64,000 nt of DNA. It comes from Boswellia sacra (Eukaryota; Streptophyta; Magnoliopsida; Sapindales; Burseraceae). Where the stretch lies: the NCBI GenBank assembly GCA_013180625.2, contig SNVD02002577.1:496001-560000 (forward strand), read 5' to 3'. The translations under genes were made by a program, and so were the position numbers. The first letter of the stretch is position 1, and each line of letters opens with the position of its first letter. The notes beneath the pieces are model-generated. The model did no database searches, was not told the origin of the DNA, and saw nothing but the letters and a program-made list of their open reading frames with translations. This document shows, piece by piece, positions 37,105 through 48,706 of the stretch.

Positions 37105-40100
37105 ATGGACATCAAGACTTTATCTTTGCCTAAAAATGATGGAAATCTATGCCTAGTTGATAGTGCAACCACACATACAATTCTTAAAGATAAAAAATAT
37201 TTCATAAATTTAACCTGTTTGGAAGTAAAGGTTAACACTATATCAGGGTCCGTAAACATGATTGAGGGCTCTGGAAGAGCCACAATAATGCTGACAAATG
37301 GTACTCAGTTGAATATTAATAATGCCTTATATTCAAGCAAATCCAGAAGAAATTTGCTCAGTTTCAAAGATATAAGACATAATGGATATCATATTGAGAC
37401 ATGTTGTGAAAATAATATTGAATTCCTTTGTATTACCTCAAATGTCTCGGGACAGAAGTTAATATTAGAGAAGCTTGAAGCTTTCTCTTCTGGGTTATAT
37501 TATACATATATAAGGTCCATTCAAACATACGCAGTTATGAAACAGAAGTTTAATGATCCTAAGACTTTTATGTTATGGCATGACCGTCTTGGTCACCCAG
37601 GATCATCAATGATGCGTAGAATTGTTGAGAATACAAATGGACACCCACTAAAGAGTCAGAAAATCCTTCTGTCCAATGAAACTACTTGTACTGCTTGTTC
37701 GCAAGGAAAATTGATTATTAGACCATCTCTCTCTAAGATTGGTCAAGAATCCCCATCATTTTTACAAAGAATCCAGGGGGATATATATGGACCAATTCAT
37801 CCACCAAATGGACCTTTTCGCTATTTTATGGTTCTAATTGATGCTTCTGCACGGTGGTCTCATGTTTGTTTGTTATCAACTAGGAATATTGCATTTGTGA
37901 AGCTACTTGCTCAAATTATAAAATTACGGACACATTTTCCAGATTATCCTATTAGGTCCATACGTTTGGATAATGCTGGTGAGTTTACATCAAAGGTTTT
38001 TAATGATTATTGTATGTCCGTTGGAATTGATATTGAGCATCCTGTCCCATATGTCCATACCCAAAATGGTTTGGCAGAATCACTTATAAAGCGACTGCAG
38101 ATAATTGCACGAACTTTATTATTGAAAACACAGCTGCCAACCTCTGTCTGGGGCCATGCTATTTTACATGCTGCATCATTGATCAGATTAAGTCCCACTG
38201 CTTATCATGAATATTCACCAATACAACTTGTACTTGGCCAACAACCCAATATATCTCATCTAAGAATTTTCGGTTGTGCCGTACAAGTCCCCATTGCTCC
38301 CCCGAAGCGGACAAAAATGGGGCCTCATCGCAGGTTGGGGATATATGTAGGTTATAATTCTCCATCTATTATCAGATATTTGGAACCTATGACGGGTGAT
38401 ATTTTTACTGCACGATTTGCAGATTGTCATTTTGATGAGACAGTTTTCCCACCTTTAGGAAAAAAGAAAATGCCTCTCGAAGTTGGGCATGTGCCTCCTG
38501 AAAGAAATCCAGAACTTTCTTGGAATGTGAAAACATTGTCTCATCTTGATCCTCGCACATCTCAATGTGAAAATGAAGTGCAAAGGATGATATATCTTCA
38601 GACTATCGCTAATCAGATGCCAGATGCATTTACTGATGCAGCCAAGATAACAAAATCACATATACATGCTGCAAATACACCGGCTCGAATTGAGATTCCT
38701 GTTGAGCAAACCCCTAAAGCAACAATGAATAATCAAACTGTTGCACGCCAGAAGCGTGGCAGACCCCTTGGATCAAAAGATGCTATCCCTCGAAAAAGAA
38801 AATTGATAAATAATGGTCCTGATATAAATGATGATCGAGCTAAAGGATCCACATTCTCTGATTTGTCTTCTGAAATGACAAATGTTCCTAAGGAGACACC
38901 TGCCACTGAAAAAGCACAAGTTGTTGATGAAATACATGTTCCTGAAGTGACAGTTGAATTTAAAAATGAGGAAATTTCTATTAATTATGCTTATACTAGA
39001 GAAATGTGGAAACGTGATGAAATTGTCATTGACGATGTATTTTCATTTGCAGTAGCCACTAATATTATGAATGATGACTTTGAACCACACACAGTGGATG
39101 AATGTAGACAAAGGCATGACTGGCCTAAATGGAAAGAAGCAATTCAAACAGAATTATCTTCTTTGGCCAAACGTGAAGTCTTTGGACCTGTAGTCCAAAC
39201 GCCTAAAGATATCAAACCCGTTGGATATAAATGGGTATTTACTAGAAAACGAAATGAGAATAATGAGATTGCTAGGTATAAAGCCCGGCTAGTAGCTCAA
39301 GGTTTTTCTCAGAGACCGGGTATTGATTTTGATGAAACTTATGCTCCAGTAATGGATATTATCACTTTTAGATATTTGATCAGTTTGGCAGTCTCGGAAA
39401 AACTTCACATGCGCCTTATGGATGTGGTAACTGCTTACTTGTATGGTAAATTAGATTCTGATATATATATGAAACTCCCTGAAGGATTTAAATTGCCTGA
39501 AACAATTAAAACACAATCAAGGAGTATGTATTCACTTAAGTTGCAGAGGTCCTTATATGGATTGAAACAATCTGGGAGAATGTGGTACAATCGTCTTAGT
39601 GAATACTTGATTAAAGAAGGGTACATTAATGATCCCATATGCCCTTGTGTGTTTATAAAAAGATCAGAATCTGGTTTTGCTATTATAGCAGTATATGTTG
39701 ATGACATGAATTTAATTGGAACCCCTGAAGAAATCCAAAATGCGGCTGAATATTTGATGAGAGAATTTGAAATGAAAGATTTAGGAAAAACGAAATATTG
39801 TCTCGGCCTGCAGATCGAGCATAACTCTGACGGTATATTTATTTACCAATCAACATATACAGAAAAGCTTTTGAAACGGTTTAATATGGATAAGGCTCAT
39901 CCATTGAGTACCCCAATGGTTGTTAGATCTCTTGATCCTAAAAAGGATCCATTCCGTCCTAAAAAGGATGACGAACTGTTACTTGATCCTGAAGTACCAT
40001 ATTTGAACGCTATAGGTGCATTAATGTATTTAGTGCAATGTACTAGACCTGATATTGCATTTGCAGTTAATTTATTAGCAAGGTTTAGTTTCGCACCCAC

Positions 40101-40680
40101 TAGACGGCATTGGAACGGGATCAAACATATTTTTCGTTATCTTCAGGGAACTATTGATCTGAGATTATTTTTTCCATATGAGCCTTCTGAAAATCCTGGA
40201 TTGGTCGGATATGTTGATGCCGGTTATTTATCTGATCCCCATAAAGCTCGATCACAAACTGGATATGTTTTCACTTATAATGGGACTGCAATTTCATGGC
40301 GATCTACTAAACAGAGTTTGGTTGCTACTTCTTCTAACCACTCTGAAATACTTGCATTACATGAGGCCAGCCGAGAGTGTATATGGTTACGTTCTGTTAT
40401 TCAACACATCCAGAATTCGTGCAAATTATCTCCTACTATAAATCTTCCAACAATCATATATGAAGATAATGCAGCATGTATTGCTCAAGTCCGAGGAGGA
40501 TATATTAAAGGAGATAGAACAAAGCACATTTCACCGAAGTTCTTCTACACGCATGAACTTCAAGAAAGTCAAAAGATCAATGTGAAGCAGATACGTTCGA
40601 ATGACAATCTTGCAGATTTGTTCACTAAAACTTTACCAACATCAACATTTGAGAAGTTAGTATACAAAATTGGTATTTGA
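37105..40680 (+). CDS. Copia-2 pol polyprotein, 1191 codons, uninterrupted
   Basis: Starts M-D-I-K-T-L-S-L and runs without a stop. Domains in order: aspartic protease (V-D-S-A-T-T-H, about residue 18); GAG-pre-integrase with W-H-D-R-L-G-H-P and C-T-A-C-S-Q-G-K (about 155-210); integrase core with D in Q-G-D-I-Y-G-P, D in L-D-N-A-G-E-F and E in L-A-E-S-L-I-K; an R/K-rich linker with an A/T-hook-like K-R-G-R-P-L-G; reverse transcriptase (G-Y-K-W-V-F, K-A-R-L-V-A-Q-G-F, active site Y-V-D-D-M near residue 866); RNase H (G-Y-V-D-A-G-Y; H-S-E-I-L-A-L-H); and the C-terminal L-A-D-L-F-T-K-T-L-P. All catalytic residues I can identify are present. It may still supply enzymes in trans. Confidence 0.93.
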   Translation: MDIKTLSLPKNDGNLCLVDSATTHTILKDKKYFINLTCLEVKVNTISGSVNMIEGSGRATIMLTNGTQLNINNALYSSKSRRNLLSFKDIRHNGYHIETCCENNIEFLCITSNVSGQKLILEKLEAFSSGLYYTYIRSIQTYAVMKQKFNDPKTFMLWHDRLGHPGSSMMRRIVENTNGHPLKSQKILLSNETTCTACSQGKLIIRPSLSKIGQESPSFLQRIQGDIYGPIHPPNGPFRYFMVLIDASARWSHVCLLSTRNIAFVKLLAQIIKLRTHFPDYPIRSIRLDNAGEFTSKVFNDYCMSVGIDIEHPVPYVHTQNGLAESLIKRLQIIARTLLLKTQLPTSVWGHAILHAASLIRLSPTAYHEYSPIQLVLGQQPNISHLRIFGCAVQVPIAPPKRTKMGPHRRLGIYVGYNSPSIIRYLEPMTGDIFTARFADCHFDETVFPPLGKKKMPLEVGHVPPERNPELSWNVKTLSHLDPRTSQCENEVQRMIYLQTIANQMPDAFTDAAKITKSHIHAANTPARIEIPVEQTPKATMNNQTVARQKRGRPLGSKDAIPRKRKLINNGPDINDDRAKGSTFSDLSSEMTNVPKETPATEKAQVVDEIHVPEVTVEFKNEEISINYAYTREMWKRDEIVIDDVFSFAVATNIMNDDFEPHTVDECRQRHDWPKWKEAIQTELSSLAKREVFGPVVQTPKDIKPVGYKWVFTRKRNENNEIARYKARLVAQGFSQRPGIDFDETYAPVMDIITFRYLISLAVSEKLHMRLMDVVTAYLYGKLDSDIYMKLPEGFKLPETIKTQSRSMYSLKLQRSLYGLKQSGRMWYNRLSEYLIKEGYINDPICPCVFIKRSESGFAIIAVYVDDMNLIGTPEEIQNAAEYLMREFEMKDLGKTKYCLGLQIEHNSDGIFIYQSTYTEKLLKRFNMDKAHPLSTPMVVRSLDPKKDPFRPKKDDELLLDPEVPYLNAIGALMYLVQCTRPDIAFAVNLLARFSFAPTRRHWNGIKHIFRYLQGTIDLRLFFPYEPSENPGLVGYVDAGYLSDPHKARSQTGYVFTYNGTAISWRSTKQSLVATSSNHSEILALHEASRECIWLRSVIQHIQNSCKLSPTINLPTIIYEDNAACIAQVRGGYIKGDRTKHISPKFFYTHELQESQKINVKQIRSNDNLADLFTKTLPTSTFEKLVYKIGI

Positions 40681-40948
40681 CGGCCCAACAAGCAATCAAT
40701 TTGACAAGAGATCTTCTATCATGATCAGGGGAAGCATTGTGGACACATGTGTACTGTACTCTTTTTTCCTTCGATCGGGTTTTGTCCCACTGGGTTTTCC
40801 CGACAAGGTTTTTAATGAGACAGTAATACACGTCCAACACCACTTCATAATTTGTTGTATAATTGTATTTCTTTATTTTGGTTTTTATCCCACTGGGTTT
40901 TTCCTTAGTAAAGTCAAATACAATTAAGTGGTAGAATCCAAGGGGAAG

Positions 40949-41370
40949 TGTTATAAACAAATAAATGGATTACTACCACTTACATAATTAGTGGAGTCAC
41001 CACTACAAAAATATAAGTGGATTACTACCACTTACATAATTAGTGGAGTCACCACTAATTTTAGTGTGCCCATGTGAGATATATTTTCATTTTTAATTGA
41101 TTTATTATTAGGTACAATTACATTAATGACCATTTATACTTCTATATAAATAGGTATACAACACTTGTAATGGATGGATAAAAATGCAAAGAAGAGAATA
41201 AGGAAAACTCTCTCATTTTCTCATTCTTTCACTTGTTTCTTTATTTTGGTTTGCATTCTAGGAGTAATTCATATTTCCTTCACTTCCTTTTTGTTACTTA
41301 TATTACATATAAGTAAACTTCATTACACCACTTATACCAATCCATACTTTTATTCACTTAAATTATAAAA
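40949..41370 (+). repeat. Copia-2 3' LTR
   Basis: 422 bp, preceded by the purine tract aaggggaag and followed by the gaagg duplication. Seven substitutions relative to the 5' LTR. Confidence 0.93.
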
Positions 41371-41375
41371 GAAGG

Positions 41376-42123
41376 GCCTTATTTGTTCACATTTTTCAGC
41401 TATGAATGGAAGAGCGGCGAGCAAGACCAGTTAAATAGGGTGAGTGCTATTGTGACAAAAGGAAATGCGATCCACTGGCAGGATAAAAATGGATTTGAAA
41501 TGTCTGCAATTTTCAGATCATTCCCCGGATGCAATCACTTCCATGATGGATAAAACCTTGCATAAATGAGAAAAGGGTGCCCAATCTCAGGTTTGGCTAC
41601 AACGTAAAGCAGCTGTATAGCAGCCGTGCCAGTTCAGGTTTCATTCCAATGCAAAGCAGCAGCCGTATAGCAGATGGACCTGCAGTGAGGAATAGTCTAT
41701 TAAACAGATTTAGCAAGTCACTGGTTGGGGCAATGCCAAAGTCCAACACAGCAGAACCATATTTCTGAATTGACGGCGGTCTGAGACTGGTCAACAGAAA
41801 AGGGAGAAATCAATCGAGCACTCTTTTCAGTTTCTTCACAACATCTTCCTCATTTTGCATGGCGATCACTTTCCCCGTACTTGGAAACAATTTGATGAGA
41901 AATAAGCATTAATAACCACTGGCTCTTAGTTCCTTCAATAAATAAAAACCAGGAGTTTAACATGCCTGGAATACAAGAGAAGAAAAAATTACGAGAGGCC
42001 TGATTCTACAATTTGGAAGATTCCTCAGTTGAATAAGAAATCCAAATGCTTTTCAGTGCCTCATTCCGGCAAGACAGTGCTATTTGGTTTTAAACAACCG
42101 CGTGATTAATTTAAAAGTGAGTC
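41376..42123. other. Spacer downstream of the PPR gene
   Basis: No gene recognised. Open frames at 41577-41794 on both strands lack domains. The part near 42123 is likely the PPR 3' untranslated region. Confidence 0.6.
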
Positions 42124-43623
42124 TTAACGTGACATCTCCATCAGGCACTGTTCATTTTCAGTTTCAGGGACTTGAATAGAAGGCCCAAATATGGCCATTT
42201 TCCGTGACAAGTACTGAAAAGCTTCTTGCTTGTTTGCCAGTTCCATAAGAACCTTGATCCTCCTAAAAGAAAGATTGCTTGGCTTGTGCCCTTTTTCTAT
42301 CATCTCCAAGAAACACTTCTCTGCTTCCACCAACTTACCCATATCACAAAGCAAATCAAACAACACATCAGATACCAACACGTAAGATCCAAAACCCTTT
42401 TGCACCATGTCATTCCACAACTGCAATGCCATCTCCACCTTTTCTTGCTTTCTGAACAACCTAATCAGAAACATACAAGACTGTGTATTTGGGAGGCACC
42501 CACTATCCATCACTCTCAGATACAAATTCCAGGCTCTTCTCAAATCATTTGACCAGTAGAAAACCCTAAAAAACAGATTGTAAGTCGTTGCATTTGGGTC
42601 TAAGCCCTTCGCCACCATCTCATCCATCAACCCATTAGCATCACCAATCCTTTTTGCAATACAGTAATTCCTAATAGCAGCATTGTAAGCTGCAGTGTCT
42701 GGGTAACAACCATACTCTTTCATTTCCTTCAAAACATCTCTAGCTTTATCAGGCTGACCAACCAACCCCAAACCCCCAATTATACTTGTATATGTGATCA
42801 CATCCGGAGAGATATCCTCATCCCTCATTCTCTCAACCACTTTATACGCCTTCTCGACTTCTCTACCCTTACAATACACATCAATCAAACAATTATATGA
42901 TACAATATCGGGTTTCACTCCCATCTCCCTCATTTCCTGAAAGAAACCCTCAGTCTCCTCCACTGACTTCCATCCAGATAGAAGTATATTAAAAGTCTGC
43001 AAATTAGGCCTAAAATCATGCTTTAGACTATGATACACATTCCTAGCATCTGCCATACTCTTCTCCTGACACAATGTCCTCAACAGAGCATTAAAACAAG
43101 TAACATCAAATACTGGAACCAGTTTCTTGAACCTTCTAAAAGACTCTACTGTTTGCCTAACAGAACAAACCTTAGCAATCCTAGCTAAAACCACTTGCAT
43201 AGTTCGTGGTGATATTAAAGATTGATCCTTTCTCTTGATATCAGCCAAAACATCCCATATCAGATCAAATCTACGGCCTCTACCCAATATATAAAGCATT
43301 GTATCTACAGAAAATGCAGAGTGATAAAACCCTCTTCTGTTAGAAGCATATTTGAAGAATTCAAGTGCCTGGTGAGGATTTCCATGGCTAAACCTTACTC
43401 TTTTCAAGACTTTATCAATCAAATCGTTAGAGAGAAGAACCCCACTTGATTTCAACGATTCCTTGAGGTTCTTTGATGAGGCAGCAGAGCTAGTTATTAT
43501 GCGAAAAACAGTGTCGACGTCGTCGTTTAGGGAAGAGTTATCAGAGGAAAAAAATAAACGAGATAGAAATGAGAATCTAGAAGCGTACCTCAGCGAGAGG
43601 GGCTTATGAGTATGAATCATCAT
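42124..43623 (-). CDS. P-class pentatricopeptide repeat protein, probably mitochondrial
   Basis: Single exon, 499 residues. Residues 1-26 are basic, Ser/Arg/Phe-rich and free of acidic residues, as in a mitochondrial presequence. From about residue 170 a run of 35-residue PPR motifs follows: D-V-T-C-F-N-A-L-L, N-L-Q-T-F-N-I-L-L, D-I-V-S-Y-N-C-L-I, D-V-I-T-Y-T-S-I-I, D-T-A-A-Y-N-A-A-I, N-A-T-T-Y-N-L-F-F, N-T-Q-S-C-M-F-L-I and a final K-P-S-N-L-S-F-R. There is no E or DYW extension, so it is P-class: such proteins bind organellar RNA and help in splicing, stability or translation. The overall layout resembles the At1g02420 group (recognised from memory, not searched). Its RNA target cannot be read from sequence with confidence. 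Intact. Confidence 0.92.
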   Translation of the reverse strand: MMIHTHKPLSLRYASRFSFLSRLFFSSDNSSLNDDVDTVFRIITSSAASSKNLKESLKSSGVLLSNDLIDKVLKRVRFSHGNPHQALEFFKYASNRRGFYHSAFSVDTMLYILGRGRRFDLIWDVLADIKRKDQSLISPRTMQVVLARIAKVCSVRQTVESFRRFKKLVPVFDVTCFNALLRTLCQEKSMADARNVYHSLKHDFRPNLQTFNILLSGWKSVEETEGFFQEMREMGVKPDIVSYNCLIDVYCKGREVEKAYKVVERMRDEDISPDVITYTSIIGGLGLVGQPDKARDVLKEMKEYGCYPDTAAYNAAIRNYCIAKRIGDANGLMDEMVAKGLDPNATTYNLFFRVFYWSNDLRRAWNLYLRVMDSGCLPNTQSCMFLIRLFRKQEKVEMALQLWNDMVQKGFGSYVLVSDVLFDLLCDMGKLVEAEKCFLEMIEKGHKPSNLSFRRIKVLMELANKQEAFQYLSRKMAIFGPSIQVPETENEQCLMEMSR

Positions 43624-43933
43624 TTCTTAGAATTGCCAGAGCAAATACTCAGACTCAGAGACAGGAGCTGCGTTTTAGGGTCAGCGTGGCTACATGATTT
43701 TCCATCTCTGCTTCTGAACGGCACCGTTTTTCGGCTTTTGACTGTCAACTAAAACGCCTCGTTTCTGCCCTAACCAGGTTGTATGTCATTGTACTTTCTT
43801 AGATTATATCGCCCTTCCCAATTTATTTATTATATCTAAGCTAAGCTAATATAACTACCAACTATATTATTTTTCCGATATTTATCCATTTACTTGATAA
43901 TATCAAACTAATTAAAGAAGATTTAATACAAAA
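43624..43933. other. PPR upstream region
   Basis: Promoter and leader side of the minus-strand PPR gene, 310 bp to the left end of the MULE, whose 9-bp target duplication copy aatacaaaa is at 43925-43933. No other feature seen. Confidence 0.6.
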
Positions 43934-45317
43934 CGGAAAATATTATCCACGACTCCGAGGTTAGGCCTATGTACATTTTGTCTCCCACGTTTGGGAATCA
44001 GCCCAAAATAACCCTAACATTAGAGACCGTTTGTCCTTCACTGAGATGAGGGGTATTATGGTAAACTGACAAGATACTTACATTGGAGAACGTGTCCTGA
44101 TTGCATTACATAGGGAGGCGACGCATTATGTGAGATTTTGAAAAGGTATTGAAAGCGTGGGAAACTTTCTAAATCTTCTTCTTCTAATAAAAAAAAAAAA
44201 AAAAAAGAGAACAAGTTGCAAAACCTAGAAGGGGAGAGAAAGCGAGCGGTTGACGTTCCCAGCTTTGTAAGCTAGCGGAAAAACGGACGGTCACTAGTCC
44301 TCTGCCATAGAATGCGACCACGAAGAGAAATGTAGGTGTCTGTGGTGTGCGTTTCTTGCCTGCTGCTAGGACCGCTGGGAGAAAGTTTAGTACTTTGTGG
44401 TTTTGTTGAAGTTTGATTTTTTTTTTTTTTTGTTCGTATATGGTGTTGCATGGATTTTTTCTTGCGAAACTGACTGTTATTTTTGTAAAAAAAAAAAAAC
44501 TTCCTTTTAGTGTTTACGATTTTAGTTTTCAAGTAAAACTCATCGTAAAGTGATAAAGGTTGTTGCTTTATCTATGTTCATGGCTAAAAAAATTCTGGTT
44601 TGTTTCCTTTTTCTTTTATCTTCTTCATATTTGGCATTGTATTAGGTGTTTTTTTTTTTTTTTTTTTTATCAGAGAACTAAGTGTTACTTTTTTAAAAAG
44701 AACTTATTTTTATCGTCCTTTGTTTTGGGTTTCTTGTAAAACCCATTGTAGAGAATAATAAAGATGGTTGCTTTATGGTTTTTCATGGCCGAAGGTGGTA
44801 GCTTTATGTTGTTCTTCGAGTGATGAACATGAATCTTACTGGAATATGCATTTTTCGTGTTTTTTTTTTGTTGTGAATTTGGAAGGTTATATAAAGTTTG
44901 TTCATTTATAGCTTTATATTGTTCTTCGCGTGACAAACATGAGAAAAGTTTGTTGATTTTGTTTATGCTTCTTGTTCTGGATTTGGAACGTTTTCATGGG
45001 TGTAGCTTATAATAAATGATTTTTTGAATCATTGTTATGAGAAATGGGTATGAAAATTGCATGGTTTTGTCATGAAATTGTTCTGTTGATAACGATTGTG
45101 TAGGCTTACTTTTTTTGTGGATTATGTTGTGTGGTTTTTATTCTCGATCACCGCTTCGTAGGTGAATCAATGTCTAGTTCTGTTGTACCATGAAATAGTG
45201 AGATGAAAATTATGTGAATCACTGTCTATGGTTGTTTTTCATGAATTACTATTATGTATGGAAATTATTGGTTTATTTCTTCATTTAATTGTTGTATTAT
45301 TTTTCATTGCATGCAGG

Positions 45318-47830
45318 ATGGTTTTGTTTACAATTAAGCTTACCATATTTGATAATGTGCATTACTTCGATTATGTTGACCTTGATATGTGTAGCAAGAT
45401 TGTAATATTAAAGTACTCTTTAGATGCTTCCAATTATAATGAAATTGTTATGCATGATTATAGGCTTGTGGCCACCTTGCGATGGTTAGGGGGTAAATTA
45501 GAAATAGTGGATGACAATGACTTAGATTGTTGTTTGAGTTATTTAAGTCTGGGGCTATATACGAAACGCAGATCAACATAGACCCTATACCTATTGAATC
45601 AATCAATAATCCTTTACTTGGCCGTGGAGAAACACAACCTTACATACCTAAGCAATACAACCCACTGAACCTCACACACAAACCTCTTCAAACTTGGGAT
45701 CAGTGTATAATGAACCTCAAACAAAACCTATAACTGAACCTGACTGAACCTCACATTAGCCCTCAGACTGAACCTGTAAGTCAAACTGTCTTAGAACCTA
45801 ATTCTGATGATCGTGATTCAATGATGAATCTACTAAATCTCTTGACTCTAGTGATGATGAAAGTTTTGGCCTACTTGAGCACATTAGGTACTTACTTGAT
45901 AAGAGTCATTACTGGAGTGATGATGACTTGAATGATGGCAATAATAGGAAAATTAGTGAGGAAGTAGAGGAACATGATAGGTAGTGGAACCATAGGAAGA
46001 AACCTGATAGTGATGGGTTAGAGGGATACCAGTCTAGTGATGATGATTTTGGTGGCAGTAATAGTGATGATGAGGGTTTAGTAGCTAGGACTGTAAGAAT
46101 ATAAAGGTTAAACCCTTTGTGCACCCAGGGGATGATAAGGGACTTTGATTTTGAGGTAAGCAACGCATTCCAATCAGTAGACGAGTTTAGAATGGCCTTA
46201 AAATATTACTCAGTGCTTGCTGGTTGCAATATAAAAAGGGTTAAGAGTGCTTAATATAGAGCAACAACCAAATGTCTAGTTGAGGGATGTCCATGGAGGA
46301 TTCATGCCTCCAGATTACCAGATGGGTCTAGTTTCATGGTGAAAACACTGAATAACAAACACCTCTGTGAGAGATCAAAAAAGCCAATAAGGCATCATCT
46401 GCATAGATTGCCAAAATGTTCAACGATAACATTAGATTCATACCAGATGTCCAGGTGAAATATTTAGAAAATGAGCTAAAGAGGAGAGGGGTCTCAGTCA
46501 ATAAACAAAGATTATATGGGGCCAAGAGATTGGCGTTAAAAGAGCTAGAGGAGTATCATGCTAAGTGCTATTCATGGTTGCATAAATATGCAAACATGGT
46601 GCTGAAAACTAATCCTGGTGCAATTGCACAAATTATGGCTGAACAGGAAGGGCCATCACAAGAACCATTATTCAACAGGTTTTTTTTTTTTAAATCATTT
46701 CCTGCACAAAAAGTTGGTTTTTTAAACGGTTCTATGCCTTTTATAGGCATAGATGGAAGTCATCTGTCTGTAGTTGCTCTAGATAACAGTTGTATTTTTC
46801 ATTAGCTGTTATGGTATGTGAAAGTGAGAACACTAAAAGTTGGTGTTTTTTCCTAGAAAAACTGTGGGAATATTGGGGTGAGGGATAAAATAAGACTGTT
46901 ACAATCATGAGTGATAGGCAGAAGGGGCTGGTGAAAGCCTTGGAAGATAAATGGCCCAATGCATACAACAGGTTTTGTGCAAGGCATGTGTATGCAAATT
47001 TTAGAACTAGATGGTCTGGTGTACAATTTAAGGACCTATTTTGGATGGCCTGTAGATCAACAAATATGGGGCATTTCAGGAAAGCCATGGATGAAATGAA
47101 AAGCTTAGATGAGTTAGCCTGGAGATACCTAAACAATATCTCACCTAGTTTCTAATCTAGGCATGCATTTGATGAGGAATTGAAATGTGATCTGTAAATA
47201 ATAACCTCATTGAGTCATTTAATAGTGGGTTAGGTGAGCAAAGAAGTAAATCTATTCTTAGCCTGCTTGAATATATTAGGAGGAAAGTGATGGCTAGGTT
47301 TTATGAGAGAGCTGAGGATGCAATGAGCTGGGATACTAACATGCAACTAGTGGTAAGGAAGAAAATTGGGAAATTAAGGCAACATGGCAGGAATTTGAGG
47401 GTCTTATGTAGCAAAGACCTTATATATGAGCTGCTGGATGTTGACAGGTCATATGTGGTCAAGTTAAATGAGAGATAATGTAAATGTGGGGTTGGCAAAT
47501 AAGTGGAATTCATTGTAGGCATGTAGTGGCATGATTGACAAGGCATAGGCTGGATCCAATCCAATTTATTCATCTTTACTTCAGCAGACAGGCATATTTA
47601 GAAATCTATCCGAGTATGGTACAGCCAATAACAGACCAATGTATGTGGGAACAAGTTTAGTGTCAACCCTTGAAGCCTCCAAACTTCAAAAGAGAACTTG
47701 GGAGGCCCAAAAGCACAAGAAGGAGAGAAGAAAATAAGCCACCGAGGCAGAAGAGATCTTTTGCACTGCACTACACCATTTGTGGTATTATAAGGCATAA
47801 TAAAAGAAGCTGCAAACAACCAAGGTAAAC
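45318..47830 (+). pseudogene. MULE transposase (PB1-like, DDE, SWIM, CCHC), multiple frameshifts
   Basis: It starts M-V-L-F-T-I-K-L just after an acceptor-like ttgcatgcag. The first part matches the PB1-like domain found at the N-terminus of many plant MULE transposases (F-D-Y-V-D-L-D). 46141-46410 resembles the MuDR DNA-binding region. 46416-46805 covers the start of the transposase core with the first catalytic Asp in F-I-G-I-D-G-S-H-L. 46907-47155 has the second in I-M-S-D-R-Q-K-G-L and C-A-R-H-V-Y-A-N-F. 47287-47478 follows in a third frame. At about 47475-47530 a SWIM zinc finger (C-K-C-G, then C-R-H) is split by a frameshift and stops, and near 47780 a knuckle Y-T-I-C-G-I-I-R-H-N-K-R-S-C has lost its first Cys. 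Dead, but the domain order is complete. Confidence 0.82.
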
Positions 47831-48084
47831 TGCTACTGGAACGGGCTCTTGTGTAAGCATCTTGTTCATAACTGCATGCACTTATGCATTTTGTTCATGT
47901 GTTTGCACTAATTTTTTTTTTTTCAACTTCTGTTATCATTGTTTAACAAAGAAAAGAAACTACAAATTCCACTTCAAGGGAATCATTTGGAGGGAGACCA
48001 TCAACTAATGAGGTAACAAAACACACATATACGTTTATTTAGTTATTTTCCATTGATACATTAAGTTTAACCACAAAGTATTTC

Positions 48085-48447
48085 ACTACAAGGTTGGCAG
48101 CACTTTAGCTGCTATAGGAGATATTGCTGGGAAAGGATCTGGCAGTGGAACTGAAGTTGGCAAAGGAGCCGGGATTTCTGCAAGTAGAGGATTTGTACAA
48201 AGGAGGGGAGCTAGAGGAAGGACTACAACTGCAAGGGGAGTTGGACCTACTGCCGGAAGGGGAGTTGGACTTGCTGTTGGAAGAACTTCTAGACAACGGA
48301 GAGGTTCATACGTTACTGGAGGGAGTTTCAGGAGAGGGTTTGGAAGAGTTGCTGGAGCTACCACATCTGCATCATCACAGCCATGATGATTTAGTAGAGG
48401 TTCTCCATGTTTTGAGTACATTTTTGAACTTATTTTTGCTTTTGAGT
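48085..48447 (+). pseudogene. MULE transposase C-terminal Arg/Gly-rich tail
   Basis: One frame reads a tail rich in R, G, S, T and A (for example R-R-G-A-R-G-R-T-T-T-A-R-G-V-G), built from four or five repeats of a 'gg-agttgga' unit, and ends S-S-Q-P. Such tails are common at the end of plant MULE transposases. The long open frames overlapping it in other frames (48124-48477 plus, 48086-48469 minus) are by-products of this repetitive sequence. Confidence 0.6.
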
Positions 48448-48706
48448 CATTTTGGTTTGCTGGAAGCAAATGTTTGATATGAACCTAGGTTTTGGGTGAT
48501 AGTTCTTTTTGTGCTTTCGCCTAAAAACAGTTAAGTGATGCAATATATTAATCTGTATTTGGGCCAAAACATTTATATGTAAGCGTAATTTTTAGAATAA
48601 TAGACTAACTTGCATGCACAAGACATGCTTACGTCAATATAATTGTTCTTTCAAATTTCAGTATGTTTAAGCCTTATACATATACAATATGAGTGAGGAT
48701 GAACAG

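Larger units (their letters stand above)
35058..41370 (+). mobile_element. Copia-2: nearly complete LTR retrotransposon
   Basis: A 6313-bp element with two 422-bp LTRs and the exact duplication gaagg (35053-35057 and 41371-41375). It encodes gag and a separate, uninterrupted pol. The LTRs differ at seven sites by eye (1.7%). One frameshift in gag is the only clear defect. It lies in the spacer between ARF1 and the PPR gene. The Copia lineage is not assigned; the protease motif V-D-S-A-T-T-H-T-I-L is distinctive. Confidence 0.95.

Noticed and set aside
48086..48477. Long frames on both strands (127 and 117 codons) with Leu/Glu or Pro/Leu bias
   Set aside because: By-products of the repetitive Arg/Gly tail of the MULE transposase in the third frame.
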